Below are positions 7,745 to 16,694 of a stretch of 43,118 nucleotides of DNA, piece by piece. This DNA comes from JAGVXH01 sp043810285 (GTDB lineage Archaea > Nanobdellota > Nanobdellia > Pacearchaeales > GW2011-AR1). The notes beneath the pieces were generated by a model, which had not been told where the DNA came from, ran no database searches, and was given only the letters and a program-made list of their open reading frames with translations. Each line of letters begins with the position of its first letter. The stretch's first letter is position 1. The position numbers and the translations under genes are program-made. The stretch lies in the NCBI GenBank assembly GCA_043810285.1, contig JBDROH010000010.1, forward strand, positions 1 to 43,118, given 5' to 3'.

Positions 7745-8530
7745 ATGGAAGATAAAAAAGAAATTGTTGTGGTTGCTAGTGGGTATTTTGATCCGATTCA
7801 TGAAGGACATATAGAATATTTAAAATTGGCTAAGCAACTAGGGGACAGGTTAATTGTTATTGTTAATAATGATTTTCAAGCAAGACTAAAAAAAGAAAAG
7901 TCGTTTATGTCCGAAATAGAAAGACTTAGAATTATTAAAGAATTGAAATTTGTCGACGAAATTTTCTTGAGTATAGATAATGACTTATCAGTTTGTAAAT
8001 CTCTTGAAGAAGTAATGCCAGATATATTTGCAAAAGGAGGAGATAGAACCTGTGACGAAATACCCGAGGCGGAAATTTGTAAGAGATTAAATATTAAAAT
8101 TATAGATGGATTAGGTGATAAAATTCAGTCGTCTTCCGACTTGATTAAAAAATCTAGATTAAGTAAGGTTGAAAGAAATTGGGGAAATTATGTTATTTTA
8201 GAGGAAGGACCAAACTATAAAATAAAAATTATTGAAGTTAATCCAGGACATAGATTGTCCCTACAAAAACATTTTCATCGTTCAGAACATTGGGTTGTTC
8301 TTTCTGGGACAGCAAAGGTGACGAATGGAGATGGTGAAAAAATAATTCATATAAATGAGTCGACGTATATTACAAAAAATTCTATTCACCGATTAGAAAA
8401 TCCTGGAAAAATTCCCCTCAAGATTATTGAAATTCAAAATGGAGAATATTTGGAAGAGGATGATATTGAGAGATTTGATGATGATTATGGTCGGTTAAAT
8501 AAGAAATTTGGAGAGGATTCTGGAAAATGA
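7745..8530 (+). CDS. cytidylyltransferase-like domain fused to a mannose-6-phosphate isomerase type II cupin
   Basis: Residues 1-135 form a nucleotidyltransferase of the GCT/HldE-C group: SGYFDPIHEGHIEYL with the HxGH motif at 19-22, and SSSDLIKKSR, the counterpart of the ISSS/T motif. Residues about 140-261 form a cupin like the C-terminal domain of type II mannose-6-phosphate isomerase/GMP enzymes: WGNYVILEEG, LQKHFHRSEHWVVLSGTAKV with metal-binding His residues, and NSIHRLENPGKIPLKIIEIQ. The likely job is activating a sugar or polyol phosphate for glycans or lipids, but the substrate is unknown. It overlaps the rfcL start (ATGATGA), so translation is coupled to the clamp loader despite an unrelated function. 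Confidence 0.75.
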   Translation: MEDKKEIVVVASGYFDPIHEGHIEYLKLAKQLGDRLIVIVNNDFQARLKKEKSFMSEIERLRIIKELKFVDEIFLSIDNDLSVCKSLEEVMPDIFAKGGDRTCDEIPEAEICKRLNIKIIDGLGDKIQSSSDLIKKSRLSKVERNWGNYVILEEGPNYKIKIIEVNPGHRLSLQKHFHRSEHWVVLSGTAKVTNGDGEKIIHINESTYITKNSIHRLENPGKIPLKIIEIQNGEYLEEDDIERFDDDYGRLNKKFGEDSGK

Positions 8531-9726
8531 TGAATATTGATAATGTTCCTTGGTGTGAGAAATATCGGGCAAGGTGTTTTGCGGATGTGCGTGGGCAGGA
8601 ACTTGCAGTAGATAAGGTTAAGGTGTTTTTGAGAAGTTTTCCAAAAGTTAAGGCAATTGCATTGCATGGTCCTCCAGGAGTTGGAAAGACAAGTCTTGCT
8701 TATGCGGTTGCATTTGAGATGGATGCAGAAATTTTGGAGTTGAACGCTTCTGATTTTAGGAATAAGGCAAAAATTGCTGAGATTGTTGGTCCAGCGTCGA
8801 GGCAGAGAAGTTTGTTTAAAAAGAACAAAATAATTTTGGTTGATGAGGTTGATGGAATTGCGGCAATTAAGGACCGCGGAGGATTAGGAGAACTAGTGGT
8901 AATTTTGGAAAAGTCAGCGTTTCCAGTAATTATTACAGCTAATGATATTTGGAATAGAAAGTTTAATTTGCTTCGGCAGAAGGCAGAACTTGTTCAGTTG
9001 AAGGAGGTTGATTATAAAATTGTTTTTAAGATTTTGAATGAGGTTTGTGAAAAAGAAAATTGTGTTGTGTCTTCGGAGGTTTTGACTTCGATTGCAATTA
9101 AGGCACGGGGAGATATCCGAGCGGCATTGAATGACTTGCAACTTTTGTCAAAGATGGATTCTTCTGAGCTTTTGCACGAGGTTGGGGAGCGAAATAAGGA
9201 GCAGTCGATTTTTTCGGCATTGCAATATGTATTCAAGAATGCGGAGATTAATAGTGAGATGCTTAAAGTTTATGATGAGGTGAATATGCCTATTGATGAT
9301 GTTTTTTTGTGGGTCGAGGAGAATATTCCGGTAGAGTATAAGGGTGTTGAGTTGGCGAGAGCCTTGGACGCTTTGTCTTTAGCAGATGTTTTTCGTGGGA
9401 GGATTATGAGGCAGAGGCATTGGAGGTTTATGGTGTATGAGTATTTTTTGCTTGGTGCGGGAGTTGCAACTGCTAAGAAATATAATCGGACAGGGTGGAC
9501 GAATTATCGGAAGCCGACGAGAATTTTGAAAATATGGTTACAGAATCAAAGGGCTGCTAAGAAGAAGACTATTTGTCAGAAGTATGCGAAACGTTGTCAT
9601 ATCTCAACTAAGACTGCGATGAAGGATTTTATGTTGTTAAAAATTATTTTAGCAAATCAAGCAATTAGGAATGAATTGAATTTTGATAGTGATGAGATTG
9701 CTTATTTGGATAAACCAATTAATTAA
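8527..9726 (+). CDS. rfcL: replication factor C large subunit
   Basis: RFC-L is the single large AAA+ subunit of the archaeal clamp loader. The protein starts PWCEKYRARCFADVRGQE, then has Walker A GPPGVGKTS, Walker B IILVDEVDGI and sensor 1 ITANDIWN. It continues through the RFC domain III collar. At 399 residues it is shorter than many archaeal RFC-L (around 450-500), mainly because the charged C-terminal tail and PIP motif are missing; no QxxLxxFF is visible at the end. The ATG at 8527 overlaps the previous stop, and the adjacent ATG at 8530 is an equally good start. It closes the operon begun at rfcS. Confidence 0.92.
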   Translation: MMNIDNVPWCEKYRARCFADVRGQELAVDKVKVFLRSFPKVKAIALHGPPGVGKTSLAYAVAFEMDAEILELNASDFRNKAKIAEIVGPASRQRSLFKKNKIILVDEVDGIAAIKDRGGLGELVVILEKSAFPVIITANDIWNRKFNLLRQKAELVQLKEVDYKIVFKILNEVCEKENCVVSSEVLTSIAIKARGDIRAALNDLQLLSKMDSSELLHEVGERNKEQSIFSALQYVFKNAEINSEMLKVYDEVNMPIDDVFLWVEENIPVEYKGVELARALDALSLADVFRGRIMRQRHWRFMVYEYFLLGAGVATAKKYNRTGWTNYRKPTRILKIWLQNQRAAKKKTICQKYAKRCHISTKTAMKDFMLLKIILANQAIRNELNFDSDEIAYLDKPIN

Positions 9727-9741
9727 TTTTTTTAAAAATAT

Positions 9742-10677
9742 TTAGCATTGAGCACTTGTACTTGCTCCACTTGCATCCCATCCCCACATTGGTGCAGGTG
9801 CTGTGCTTGAAAGTGTTAAAGTTCCACATTCTTCTGGAGCATTATTAAATGCTGAACAAATTATTGATAAGTAACTTGCAGAGTCTCTTCCGCTTTGAGT
9901 GATTACTCCGTTGACAACCAGTGTTGGAGAACCTTGAACTCCATAAGATTCGCTAAGAGCCTTGTCTACATTATAATATTCTTCCCATTTTCCTGAAGAT
10001 ACACATTCGTTCATCTTAATTACATCAATTTTTGCAATGGTTAATGCACTTTCTGAGTTTCCTTCTTTTAGGAATTCTCTTAAGTATGGCAGGAATTTGT
10101 CTGATTGTTCCTCTCGGATACAAACTTGTATTGGTGTTTCTGTTTCTTCTGGTTGGTGCATGAAGTAGTGAACAAATCTTATTTTTGCATCTGCTTTATC
10201 AAAAGATTCTAGAACTGGGATAAATCCCTTTTCTGCTTGAGTTCCGTAAGGGCAGTGAGTCATAATAAATAATTCAACTATTGGTTTATCAGATTTTGGG
10301 ATTTCTGTCGAAGCTGGTGTGGTTTGTCGTGGCGTATCTTGAACTGTATTTATTGTTAGTGGAATTAAACTCGGAATTAAATTTTCTCCATCTTTTGTAA
10401 CATATACTGGAACTTCTTGTCCTTGAATAGATAGAATTACTTGATATAACTCTCCTTCATCTGTTGCATTTATCAGTTCTGCATTTGCACCTTGATTGTT
10501 TGCGAATTCCAATACTTTTTGACCTACTTCTGTTGTTCCAATTGCAGAGCCGCAAGTAGTTCCATTGACGAGAATAATTGTTAATAAAATTGCTAAAGCA
10601 ATTGTAGAAATCGCCCAATAACTTTCTTTACATTTTTTTAGAATTTTTTTACAATGGTCCTTTTTTTTACTTATCAT
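9742..10677 (-). CDS. membrane-anchored DsbA/thioredoxin-fold protein
   Basis: The 311-residue protein has a basic N-terminus and one transmembrane segment (about residues 20-38). A short lipoprotein-like or periplasmic linker region follows, then a thioredoxin-like domain from about residue 130. The active-site segment is FIMTHCPYGTQAEKGF, with C142 but Gly at the position of the second Cys. The cis-Pro loop is VQGSPTLVVNG. Further Cys (VCIREEQ, NECVSSG, IICSAF, EECGTL) may supply the partner thiols. This CPYG type is common in archaeal exported thioredoxin-fold proteins and suits disulfide exchange in Cys-bearing surface proteins such as those at 2265-5581. It converges on rfcL with a 15-bp gap. 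Confidence 0.7.
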   Translation of the reverse strand: MISKKKDHCKKILKKCKESYWAISTIALAILLTIILVNGTTCGSAIGTTEVGQKVLEFANNQGANAELINATDEGELYQVILSIQGQEVPVYVTKDGENLIPSLIPLTINTVQDTPRQTTPASTEIPKSDKPIVELFIMTHCPYGTQAEKGFIPVLESFDKADAKIRFVHYFMHQPEETETPIQVCIREEQSDKFLPYLREFLKEGNSESALTIAKIDVIKMNECVSSGKWEEYYNVDKALSESYGVQGSPTLVVNGVITQSGRDSASYLSIICSAFNNAPEECGTLTLSSTAPAPMWGWDASGASTSAQC

Positions 10678-10852
10678 ATTTTGTTGAGATAATAATTCTT
10701 TATAAATGTTTTCCTTGTTTTTAATTTTATAGGATTTGGAAGGGAAGTTAAAGAAATTACCAATAACTATTATTATATTCTACAGAATTAGGTTATAATG
10801 GTTTTGTCAGATTGAAATTATTTCGTCGCTGTTTTGTATGTCTTGTATAATT

Positions 10853-12811
10853 TTATTTGGTTAGTTCTTCAAACTTATCTAGATATTTGTCTACTGCAAT
10901 TATAAATCCTGCATGACTCCAAGTTAATGGTGCAACTGAAAGTGGTTCGTTGTTATAAGGGTTTAACTGTTCAGATAGTACTCCTGAGGGTAACGCCTTT
11001 TCAGTTACCCATATTAAAAGAGATTCTGCAAATTTTAATTCTTCAATGGTTGTGGCTTTAGCTATATTATATTCTGCAAACCACATCGTCGGTATGAACC
11101 ATGGATTTTCAGGAGAGTTATCACTTATCCTATAGTAATAATCATTTTCATAACGTGCAAGTCCTCCACAGGGCGATTTATTAGATAATCTTTCTATTGC
11201 TTTTTCTGTCGTTCTAATTAATTTGGGGTCATCAATATCTGTTATTTTATATTCAAAAATTCCATAGAAGGTACTAGTATCAATTGTCAAATCTTTTTTA
11301 ATTTTTCCTTCGGCATCATAAAAAATTCTTTTGATAAAAACTCCTTCTTTTTTGTCGTATAGATATTTGATTATTGCTTTTTTAACTTCTTGTGCCGCGA
11401 TTTGGTATTTTTTCACATCCGATTTGCTTCCAAATATTTTAGCAAAATTACTTGCGGCCTCAAGACCTGCATATACTGTCGCACAAGTGAATGTGTGTAC
11501 TCCGATTTTTTCTTCCCAAAGATCATAACTTTCTTTTGGGAGACCGGTTTTTTCATCCCTAAAGCTATAAAGAAAATCTCCTGCCTTTTTTATGAATAAT
11601 TTGTATATGCTTTTTATCATTTTTTCGTCTTTGTGTTGAGAGTAATGCTTCCATAGGGCGTCGATTACTAATGCTGTTTCATCTTCTTGAATAGGTATTT
11701 GCAGTTTATTATGTCTTAACCAGGAATGCCACGAGCTTCCGAGTGAGCCATCGGGTCGGTATTTATGAAAAAGATATCCTTCATCACTGATGATTTTCGC
11801 ACAAAAATTAAAGAATTTATTTGTTGTTCCATAATGTCCTACCTTGTCCAATGACCTAGATATTAATGCACCATCTCTTGGCCACATATAACTATAGGTA
11901 TCTCTTTTTTGATGAAATGTGTGTGTATCGTTTCCAGCGATGATAGCTCCACACCTATCAGTTTGTGCTTTAATGATTAATAGAGATCGTCTAAACAATT
12001 CCTGAATTTTTTTGTCTAATTTAAAAAAGTTGGTTTCTTTTCTATTTAGCCAATTAATTCCGTGTTTTTCGGTTTCTTTTATTAGTTTGTCTGTTGTCTT
12101 GTTAAATATAAATTTTTGTAGTTGACATATTTCTTTGTATTTTTTCCCTACTGCAATCCAATAGTCAATTTGTTTAACTTCATTTTTTTTTAAAATAACA
12201 CTAAAACCGATTGTAGAATCTACGGAGCCGTGTTCAATTGAATTCTTACTTAGCTTTCCGTCTTCTGCATCTACAAAAGTTCCGAGCATATGTCTAACTC
12301 CTGCGATCCCTGTAGCATAATCTACAAATGATTTATCACAACATTTTCCTCCGATTAAAAAGTATCTTTTACCTTTATAGTGTACTATTGATTCTAAAAT
12401 AGGATTATAATAGACTGTATCTCCGATGTTTGTTTCGGAAATATTAAAATGTTGTCCGAAAAAAATTCTTACTTCTCGCTTTTTTTCACTTTCACTTTCA
12501 ATTTGGACTTTCCGTAAAAAAATATTTTTCTCAGGATGTACCGCTTCATTGATAGTTAATTTTATCTTTAACTTATCATTATGTGCAATTATGTTGCTGA
12601 CTAATGTATCTTTTTTATATTTAATAGATAGTTCCCAATCTTCTGCAGAAATCCAACTGAAAGAACCATCGATCCAAACCCCCATACGATGAACATTTCC
12701 CGAAACGTGATTTTCTTGTCCTACATGTGGATAATAGAAGTCCCTTATACGAGCATCTTTATCTAGGCAAACAAGCATATTCCCGTTGCTGAGTATTATA
12801 TGTCGGGTCAT
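10853..12811 (-). CDS. glycoside hydrolase family 15 (glucoamylase/trehalase-like)
   Basis: This 652-residue protein opens with ILSNGNMLVCLDKDARIRDF, the N-terminal beta-sandwich signature of archaeal GH15 enzymes. The (alpha/alpha)6 barrel shows SYMWPRDGALISRSL near residue 310 and ESYDLWEEKIGVHTF near 430 (general acid region). LPSGVLSEQLNP...PLTWSHA near 615 holds the general base. It releases glucose from alpha-glucan ends, or possibly splits trehalose; the sequence does not decide. No signal peptide is seen, so it acts in the cytoplasm, consistent with turnover of stored glucan. It lies 80 bp downstream of the MinD-like gene in the same direction and probably ends the glucan cluster. Confidence 0.88.
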   Translation of the reverse strand: MTRHIILSNGNMLVCLDKDARIRDFYYPHVGQENHVSGNVHRMGVWIDGSFSWISAEDWELSIKYKKDTLVSNIIAHNDKLKIKLTINEAVHPEKNIFLRKVQIESESEKKREVRIFFGQHFNISETNIGDTVYYNPILESIVHYKGKRYFLIGGKCCDKSFVDYATGIAGVRHMLGTFVDAEDGKLSKNSIEHGSVDSTIGFSVILKKNEVKQIDYWIAVGKKYKEICQLQKFIFNKTTDKLIKETEKHGINWLNRKETNFFKLDKKIQELFRRSLLIIKAQTDRCGAIIAGNDTHTFHQKRDTYSYMWPRDGALISRSLDKVGHYGTTNKFFNFCAKIISDEGYLFHKYRPDGSLGSSWHSWLRHNKLQIPIQEDETALVIDALWKHYSQHKDEKMIKSIYKLFIKKAGDFLYSFRDEKTGLPKESYDLWEEKIGVHTFTCATVYAGLEAASNFAKIFGSKSDVKKYQIAAQEVKKAIIKYLYDKKEGVFIKRIFYDAEGKIKKDLTIDTSTFYGIFEYKITDIDDPKLIRTTEKAIERLSNKSPCGGLARYENDYYYRISDNSPENPWFIPTMWFAEYNIAKATTIEELKFAESLLIWVTEKALPSGVLSEQLNPYNNEPLSVAPLTWSHAGFIIAVDKYLDKFEELTK

Positions 12812-12891
12812 CGAAGTAGAGTTAGGCTAGAGATTTATTTAGTACTTTAGTTAGATATGTAATATGTGCCTTGATTTTTTTTGTATTCATA

Positions 12892-13635
12892 TTACTTTTT
12901 CCTTCTTGAGAAGATAGAGGGTTTATATGATTCTCCGATAAGTGATGCGGCGATAGTTTTGTACTTATGTGAAATATCCTGTCGAGGTGCATAACTTACA
13001 ACAGGAATCATTTTTGATAGTGCCATTAAAACTTTTATGTTGTCTGGTAAGTTTCCTATTACCTTAATCTCCGATGCTTCAGCAATATCTTTTGCGCATA
13101 ATTCAAATCGTTTATTATGAATCTTATTAATAATAATTCCTCTGATTGAAGTCCCTTGTTTTTTTGCTATGTTTACTGCATGCAATGTTGAGCTTAATGT
13201 TGGATAATCTGGAGAGCTTACAACTAATATTTCATCTGATGCGTTCATTGTCGCGAGCATTTCATTATTTAACGACGGAGATGAATCAATTAGAATGATA
13301 TCGTAAATTTCTCTAAGGGGTTCCAACTTTTCTTTCAAAACAAGTGGACTAATCAGGGATGGTGCGAGTTTTCCGGGGATAATATGGAATCCTAATGCGT
13401 GCTGATAAATTGCCTCATAAATAGAGTATTCATTGTTTAGAACTGGATGCAGGTTGTGTTCAGGGCTGATTAATCCGACGTGTAATCCTAGGTGGGGTGT
13501 TGAAAAGTTTGCATCAACTAACAAAACTTTTTTTTTAAACTCTTGTGATAGTGCTGCTCCAAGATTTGCTACAACAGTTGTTTTCCCAACCCCTCCTTTT
13601 AATGAAATAACTCCAAATATTTTGGGACTATCCAT
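12892..13635 (-). CDS. MinD/ParA-family ATPase in a glucan operon
   Basis: The 247-residue protein has a deviant Walker A motif KGGVGKTT with signature Lys13. Switch I is VLLVDANFSTPHLGLHVGL and Walker B is DIILIDSSPS. This is the MinD/ParA fold, in which ATP-dependent dimers position cellular cargo. The C-terminus (YKPSIFSRRKK) is basic but lacks an obvious long amphipathic membrane helix like that of bacterial MinD. It overlaps the DUF5752 gene by 8 bp, so it is translationally coupled to GT4-GH57-DUF5752. That context, rather than division genes, suggests a role tied to glucan metabolism, for instance placing a granule or enzyme complex. This is inference. A plain MinD paralogue placed here by chance is the alternative. 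Confidence 0.85.
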   Translation of the reverse strand: MDSPKIFGVISLKGGVGKTTVVANLGAALSQEFKKKVLLVDANFSTPHLGLHVGLISPEHNLHPVLNNEYSIYEAIYQHALGFHIIPGKLAPSLISPLVLKEKLEPLREIYDIILIDSSPSLNNEMLATMNASDEILVVSSPDYPTLSSTLHAVNIAKKQGTSIRGIIINKIHNKRFELCAKDIAEASEIKVIGNLPDNIKVLMALSKMIPVVSYAPRQDISHKYKTIAASLIGESYKPSIFSRRKK

Positions 13636-13954
13636 TAGTAATTGCGTTTTTTATCTGAAGGATTTTTAATTTTTTATTTTGGTTTCCCAAGGATTTTGAT
13701 TTTTTTATCAATCTTTGTTCAATTACCTTAACCATTTCCTCCCTAGTTTTTGCTTTCAATAATTGTTTGGCAAGGACCAGATCTTTTAAGATATCTCTTG
13801 TCCAATTTGAAAAATCATTTTTCTCTAAGGTAACATGATGGGAGAACGTTTCAGTATTAATATTTCTAATACATTCCAACATATCATTCAAATTTTTTAA
13901 TACTGCTCCATCATTGACATAAAAATAATACTCTAAGTTAATTAGTTTTTTCAT
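13628..13954 (-). CDS. DUF5752-type small protein
   Basis: A 108-residue soluble protein containing YYFYVNDGAVLKNLNDML, SHHVTLEKNDFSNWTRDIL and LLKAKTREEMVKVIEQRL. I recognise this pattern as the DUF5752 family: FYVxDG, SxHV, ANW-type motif, then a charged helical tail. Its biochemical function is not known. It overlaps both neighbours (4 bp with GH57, 8 bp with the MinD-like gene). Its consistent link with glucan enzymes here makes an adaptor or regulator of glycogen metabolism plausible, and it is the natural candidate to bridge the MinD-like ATPase and the enzymes. Confidence 0.65.
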   Translation of the reverse strand: MKKLINLEYYFYVNDGAVLKNLNDMLECIRNINTETFSHHVTLEKNDFSNWTRDILKDLVLAKQLLKAKTREEMVKVIEQRLIKKSKSLGNQNKKLKILQIKNAITNG

Positions 13955-15249
13955 TCATCACCTCCCTTCTCTTTGCTGTTAATTAATGAATTATATTTAT
14001 AAATGTTGTTACATGAAGTTTCAAAAATAGTGTTATTCTCTTTTGATAATTGTTCTATGTTAGTTATCTTTAATTCAAGGTCGTGTAAAACATTCATAAA
14101 ACTTATGAAGGCATCATATGGGCTGTTGTACGGATTGAAATATTTGTGAACGTCTCCGTCAGAAAACCATTTAGTGCACATATAATAGAAATGATCAGAT
14201 GTTTGTAATTTTCTCCAATCATCTATAATTTGCGGATTGTTTATTTTTAAAATCTTTAATCTAAGGGAATAAACTTTGTTGATGGCGGCGTGTTGCATTC
14301 CATTTCCTACCCAAGCACTTAAATCTCGTTCAATATCTGCCCAAGAGATAAAATTCGGAATATCACATTCTCCTCTTGTGGGATAAGAGTCTATTACTTC
14401 CGATGGTGTTTTAAAATTATTATCTGGATTTTTAAGTATCTCTTCTGGAAGATTCTCTAAAAAGTTGAAAATTCCAGTTTCTTCCCATTGGTGTTCCCCG
14501 AATGTTTCATAGTCCATAAAAAGATTTATAGTTTCTCCATTTCCATTAACTGCATTAATCCATTGGGTATATTTGGGTGCGGTGAGTGGCCATTCTTTCC
14601 AGCTTTTTTCGGAAAAACGAAATGCTATATCGTCGCTTAAACGATAATTTTTCAAAAGTAATTTTATTTTTTTTGTGTTTGTAGGACTATATAAAAAATT
14701 TGGTGATTTCCATCCCAAGATAAAATCTGCTCCTTCTGCAAGAATTCCTTTGTAACCCAGTGATTCAATTTCAGCTGCAAGGTCATTGTTATAAATTAAT
14801 TCAGTGTTACGAAAAACTTTAGGAGTTTGTCCAAAAAGTCTCTGAACGATTTTTTTGTGTAATCTGATTTGTTCTCTGAATTCTTCTCGTGAATATAAAA
14901 AAGATAATGAATGATGGTATGTTTCTTCTAAAATTTCTACTCTGCCCGTTTTAACTAATTCCTGAAATGATTTCAAAACTTCAGGAGCATATTTTTCTAT
15001 TTGCTCTAAAAAAACTCCTGAAAAAGAAAAACTTATTTTAAACTCTGGATATCGGTTTAAGAGGGTAAGTAATAAAGAGTTTGCTGGCAAATAGCATTTT
15101 TCCGATACTTTTTTTAAAACGTAAATATTGTTTATGTTGCTTTGAGAATCGTCAGAAAAGTAGTCAATGTTTTTACCAATATCAAAAATTGAATATTTTT
15201 TAATTCTGTATGGTTGATGAACTTGAAAATAAAGACAAATAGAAACCAT
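13951..15249 (-). CDS. glycoside hydrolase family 57 (alpha-amylase/4-alpha-glucanotransferase type)
   Basis: The 432-residue protein starts with the GH57 motif 1, YFQVHQPYRI. The nucleophile region is VFRNTELIYNND with E150. The acid/base lies in LFMDYETFGEHQW with D246, which is the usual GH57 order and spacing. Such enzymes cut or transfer alpha-1,4-glucan chains in the cytoplasm; hydrolase versus transferase cannot be told from sequence alone. There is no signal peptide. It overlaps the GT4 gene by one base and DUF5752 by four, placing it second in the operon GT4-GH57-DUF5752-MinD. Confidence 0.88.
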   Translation of the reverse strand: MVSICLYFQVHQPYRIKKYSIFDIGKNIDYFSDDSQSNINNIYVLKKVSEKCYLPANSLLLTLLNRYPEFKISFSFSGVFLEQIEKYAPEVLKSFQELVKTGRVEILEETYHHSLSFLYSREEFREQIRLHKKIVQRLFGQTPKVFRNTELIYNNDLAAEIESLGYKGILAEGADFILGWKSPNFLYSPTNTKKIKLLLKNYRLSDDIAFRFSEKSWKEWPLTAPKYTQWINAVNGNGETINLFMDYETFGEHQWEETGIFNFLENLPEEILKNPDNNFKTPSEVIDSYPTRGECDIPNFISWADIERDLSAWVGNGMQHAAINKVYSLRLKILKINNPQIIDDWRKLQTSDHFYYMCTKWFSDGDVHKYFNPYNSPYDAFISFMNVLHDLELKITNIEQLSKENNTIFETSCNNIYKYNSLINSKEKGGDE

Positions 15250-16457
15250 TATTTTTTATCCTTCAAAAGTTTATTATAAATATCTATGCAACGGACTGCA
15301 GGTTCATTCCAGTCAAATTTTTGAACTTCTTGCAAGCCGTTATCTCTTAATGAATTTTTTAATTCATCATATTTTAAGACAGAAACTATTTTATTTGCCA
15401 TTTCATCAACGTCCCAAAAATCTGTTTTCAGGCAATGGGTTAAAACTTCTGAAACTCCTGATTGATTTGAAATTAAAACGGGTGTTCCACAAGTAAGTGC
15501 TTCTAAGGGAGTAATCCCGAATGGTTCTGATACCGAGGGCATAACATATAAATCTGCCATGTGATACGCTTCTTTAATATCTTTTCCTTGTAAAAATCCT
15601 GTAAAAATGAATTTGTCTGAAATTCCCATATCGGCAACTTTTCTTATTATTGCATGTTCCATGTCTCCTGAACCAGCGACGACAAAGACAACGTCAGGAT
15701 AAAATTCTAGGACTTTTTTTGCCGCATTTACAAAATAATCTGGACCCTTTTGTAATGTCAATCTTCCAAGAAATAACACAATCTTTTTGCTTTTTTTTAA
15801 TTCGTGCATCTGCTCAATTGCATAATTCTCAAATTCAACTGCGTTGTGAACGACTGTTATTTTGTCTGGAGAAATTCCATAGTTGTTAATAATTTTTTGT
15901 TTTGTAAAATTGCTTACTGCTATAATTTTGTCTGCTTCTTCCATGCCTCTTTTTTCTATATCATATACGTATTGATTAACGTTATTCCCTCCCCCCCTAT
16001 CAAACTCTGTAGCATGAACGTGAATTACAAGATATTTTCCAGAAACTTTTTTTGCCGATATTGCCGCTTTATAGGTTAACCAATCATGTGCATGGATGAT
16101 ATCAAATTCTTCGCTGGATGCGATTTTTTCTCCGATGGCGCCGTATCGTTCCACTTCTTCAAAAAGATTCGAACCATAAATTGTATCCTTTTTTTCATTA
16201 AATAATCTTTCTTCATATTCCTTACTCGTACTGTATGCCTGTAAAAGTGAATTCACAAAGTAACTTTTCTTTATTGAACTTTCATCATCTCCGTATATAA
16301 TTTTTAAAAAATCTACATCGAGGTCAACTCTTCGAGGGAGAACAAATATTACTTCTACATTTTGGTTAGCTAGTCCTTTAGTAAGTCCAAAACAAGCTGT
16401 TCCTAATCCTCCACTGTTAAATGGGGGAAATTCCCATCCAAACATTAACACTTTCAT
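15249..16457 (-). CDS. glycogen-synthase-like glycosyltransferase (GT4-type)
   Basis: The 402-residue protein is a GT-B glycosyltransferase. It opens MKVLMFGWEFPPFNSGGLGTA, has the acceptor-side HAHDWLTYKAA and the C-domain LFLGRLTLQKGPDYF. The nucleotide-sugar site is MPSVSEPFGITPLEALTCGTPV with the E-x7-E retaining motif. The K/R-x-GG-like N-terminal loop and HDW motif resemble glycogen/starch synthases, and its operon partners are alpha-glucan enzymes. Elongation of an alpha-1,4-glucan from UDP- or ADP-glucose is therefore the likely role. It is the first gene of the operon, and a 9-bp inverted repeat lies 62-97 bp upstream of its start. Confidence 0.85.
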   Translation of the reverse strand: MKVLMFGWEFPPFNSGGLGTACFGLTKGLANQNVEVIFVLPRRVDLDVDFLKIIYGDDESSIKKSYFVNSLLQAYSTSKEYEERLFNEKKDTIYGSNLFEEVERYGAIGEKIASSEEFDIIHAHDWLTYKAAISAKKVSGKYLVIHVHATEFDRGGGNNVNQYVYDIEKRGMEEADKIIAVSNFTKQKIINNYGISPDKITVVHNAVEFENYAIEQMHELKKSKKIVLFLGRLTLQKGPDYFVNAAKKVLEFYPDVVFVVAGSGDMEHAIIRKVADMGISDKFIFTGFLQGKDIKEAYHMADLYVMPSVSEPFGITPLEALTCGTPVLISNQSGVSEVLTHCLKTDFWDVDEMANKIVSVLKYDELKNSLRDNGLQEVQKFDWNEPAVRCIDIYNKLLKDKK

Positions 16458-16518
16458 CTCTTTAATACCCCTTGATTAATTGAGAGATATGTGTTATTAA
16501 ATCTTACTTATAGAAGGG

Positions 16519-16554
16519 GATAATAAACCAAGGTGTCTATCTAGATTTATTATC
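16519..16554. repeat. inverted repeat between the glucan operon and the tRNA-thiolation gene
   Basis: Perfect 9-bp arms GATAATAAA (16519-16527) and TTTATTATC (16546-16554) are separated by 18 bp in the divergent intergenic region. It could be an operator for the glucan operon, a weak hairpin, or chance in AT-rich DNA. The rest of the 237-bp gap shows no gene. Confidence 0.35.
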
Positions 16555-16665
16555 TAAACTTGTTTTATCTTTGTTCTTTCGGGTTGGATAGAGATTTAGG
16601 ACTTTGTTATTTATGAGGAGCATGAGGTTGTTTTAATTGAACAAGAATTGGATATATAGCAATTA

Positions 16666-16674
16666 TTTATAAAC
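16666..16674 (+). promoter_or_regulatory. TATA box, leaderless promoter
   Basis: TTTATAAAC is centred 26 bp upstream of the ATG at 16695, the same spacing seen at several other first genes in this window. Confidence 0.65.
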
Positions 16675-16694
16675 ATTTTAGCTATATTGGTTTT

